A stretch of DNA of 64,000 nt from Ascidiaceihabitans sp. GTDB lineage: Bacteria > Pseudomonadota > Alphaproteobacteria > Rhodobacterales > Rhodobacteraceae. How positions within the stretch are numbered: position 1 is the first letter of the stretch; each line of letters opens with the position of its first letter. The position numbers and the translations under genes were made by a program. This document shows positions 63,028 through 64,000 of the stretch, piece by piece. The notes under the pieces were generated by a model. The model did no database searches. It worked only from the letters and a program-made list of their open reading frames with translations, and was not told the DNA's origin. Where the stretch lies: contig JAQXDI010000065.1 of assembly GCA_029251465.1 (NCBI GenBank), positions 1 through 64,000 on the forward strand, given 5' to 3'.

Positions 63028-63818
63028 CCGTTCACTTTATTGGCGCAGGCCCCGGCGCGCCTGACCTGCTCACGTTGCGCGGCCGCGACATCATCGCCGC
63101 CTGTCCAGTGTGCCTGTACGCGGGGTCGCTGGTGCCTGAGGAAATCCTTGGCCATTGCCCTGAGGGGGCCGAAATCATCAACACCGCTGGCATGGATTTG
63201 GACCAGATCATTGCGGCCTGCCAAACTGCCACGGACGCGGGCAAAGACGTTGCGCGATTACACTCAGGCGACTTGTCCGTCTGGTCTGCGATGGGCGAAC
63301 AAATGCGTCGGTTGCGCGCCGCACAAATCCCCGTCAGCGTGACACCCGGCGTGCCGTCATTTGCCGCCGCCGCCGCCGCGTTGGGCACCGAACTGACCCT
63401 GCCCGGCCTTGCCCAATCCGTCGTTTTGACCCGCACGCAAGGACGCGCATCGTCGATGCCCGAAGGCGAAAGTCTGACCAATTTCGCAGCCACTGGCGCC
63501 ACCCTCGCGATCCACTTGTCGATCCAGAACCTCGACACGGTTGTGGCCGATCTGACCCCGAACTACGGCGATGACTGCCCCGTGGCCGTTGTCTACCGCG
63601 CCTCTTGGCCGGACGAGCAAATCATCCGCGCGACCCTGTCGACCATCGCAGACGTCATCACGCCGGAAATCGCGCGCACCGCGTTGATCCTTGTTGGCCC
63701 TGCGTTGGCGGGCGAAGGCTTCGACGAAAGCTGCCTGTATTCCACCGATTACGACCGCCGCTACCGCCCTCAAACCGCTGACAGCCCGTGGGCCAGCTGG
63801 AGTGAAAAAGATGAGTAA
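63024..63818 (+). CDS. cobM: Precorrin-4 C11-methyltransferase
   Basis: A 264-residue SAM-dependent methylase. [46 protein letters not shown] and the [10 protein letters not shown] block identify CobM/CbiF. AAGGAG precedes the start. Its stop overlaps the cobB start by 8 bases. Confidence 0.95.
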   Translation: MTVHFIGAGPGAPDLLTLRGRDIIAACPVCLYAGSLVPEEILGHCPEGAEIINTAGMDLDQIIAACQTATDAGKDVARLHSGDLSVWSAMGEQMRRLRAAQIPVSVTPGVPSFAAAAAALGTELTLPGLAQSVVLTRTQGRASSMPEGESLTNFAATGATLAIHLSIQNLDTVVADLTPNYGDDCPVAVVYRASWPDEQIIRATLSTIADVITPEIARTALILVGPALAGEGFDESCLYSTDYDRRYRPQTADSPWASWSEKDE

Positions 63819-64000
63819 TCCACCAAAAGGTCTGCTGATTTCAGCGCCCAGTTCCGGCACCGGCAAAACCACCGTGATGCTGGGGTTGTTGCGCGCGCTG
63901 GCCCAAGACGGTCTGGCTGTGCAGCCGTTCAAAAGCGGGCCTGACTACATCGATCCCGCGTTCCACCGGGCAGCCGCTGGTCGTGCGTCGTTTAATTTCG
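63811..64000 (+). CDS. cobB: Cobyrinic acid a,c-diamide synthase, 5' part
   Basis: Only the first 63 codons lie in the window. [17 protein letters not shown] is the P-loop and [13 protein letters not shown] the next conserved block of CobB/CbiA, which amidates hydrogenobyrinate side chains a and c. It continues the cob operon past the window end. Confidence 0.9.
   Translation, partial: MSNPPKGLLISAPSSGTGKTTVMLGLLRALAQDGLAVQPFKSGPDYIDPAFHRAAAGRASFNF

Noticed and set aside
1-64000. tRNA, rRNA, CRISPR arrays, insertion sequences or prophage
   Set aside because: No cloverleaf-like genes, regular spaced repeats, transposase or integrase sequences were seen on reading the window.

Overview
The window is chromosomal DNA of a marine-type alphaproteobacterium, most likely a member of the Rhodobacteraceae (Roseobacter group). 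The evidence is the gene content: aerobic Cob-type cobalamin synthesis, a CobN-type chelatase, tripartite tricarboxylate transporters, Tad pilus proteins and IclR regulators. It also has the very tight 1-8 base gene overlaps typical of the group. No tRNA, rRNA, CRISPR array, insertion sequence or phage gene was seen.

Layout. 1-2820: three Tad pilus minor-component genes. 2817-7124: a small membrane protein, a beta-hydroxyacid dehydrogenase, a soluble reductive-dehalogenase-like protein and a hybrid histidine kinase. 7277-18900: a galactoside locus. An IclR regulator and an ABC ATPase diverge, across a perfect operator-like palindrome, from a nine-gene run: binding protein, two permeases, GH4 glycosidase, SDR dehydrogenase, KDGal kinase, KDPGal aldolase, lactonase and GH42 beta-galactosidase. 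Together these would import galactosides, split them and oxidise galactose by the De Ley-Doudoroff route. A galactonate dehydratase is missing. 19559-25020: an ABC-exporter-like protein whose ATPase motifs are destroyed and which ends in a cyclic-nucleotide-binding domain, then edd-eda (Entner-Doudoroff) behind a LacI-type operator. 25036-37316: two divergent catabolic operons around a second IclR regulator. One carries TctCBA, an aldehyde dehydrogenase and a Tm-1-like protein. The other carries an aminotransferase, a beta-hydroxyacid dehydrogenase, a second aldehyde dehydrogenase, a serine acetyltransferase and a VOC protein. The substrate is unknown. 37361-41426: a GMC flavodehydrogenase with a small subunit and a CxxCH protein.

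41593-46220: the glycine cleavage operon gcvTHP behind a tandem glycine riboswitch. 46342-48532: a PLP phospho-lyase-like enzyme and a kinase that resemble the hydroxylysine kinase/phospholyase pair. 48527-49847: CHMI isomerase, HpaR and a rhodanese. 49912-64000: cobalamin synthesis. cobO, a membrane protein and cobQ lie on the minus strand. On the plus strand a cobalamin riboswitch precedes DUF1636-cobW-cobN-cobG-cobH-cobI-cobJ-cobL-cobE-cobM-cobB. cobK sits inside this run on the opposite strand and shares its start-codon bases with cobL. cobB runs off the window end.

The most unusual items are the pseudo-ABC/cyclic-nucleotide protein, the antisense cobK with the CATG shared start, the GMC/CxxCH oxidoreductase module, the reductive-dehalogenase homologue, the SDR lacking its catalytic lysine, and the DUF1636 protein that leads the riboswitch-controlled cobalamin operon.
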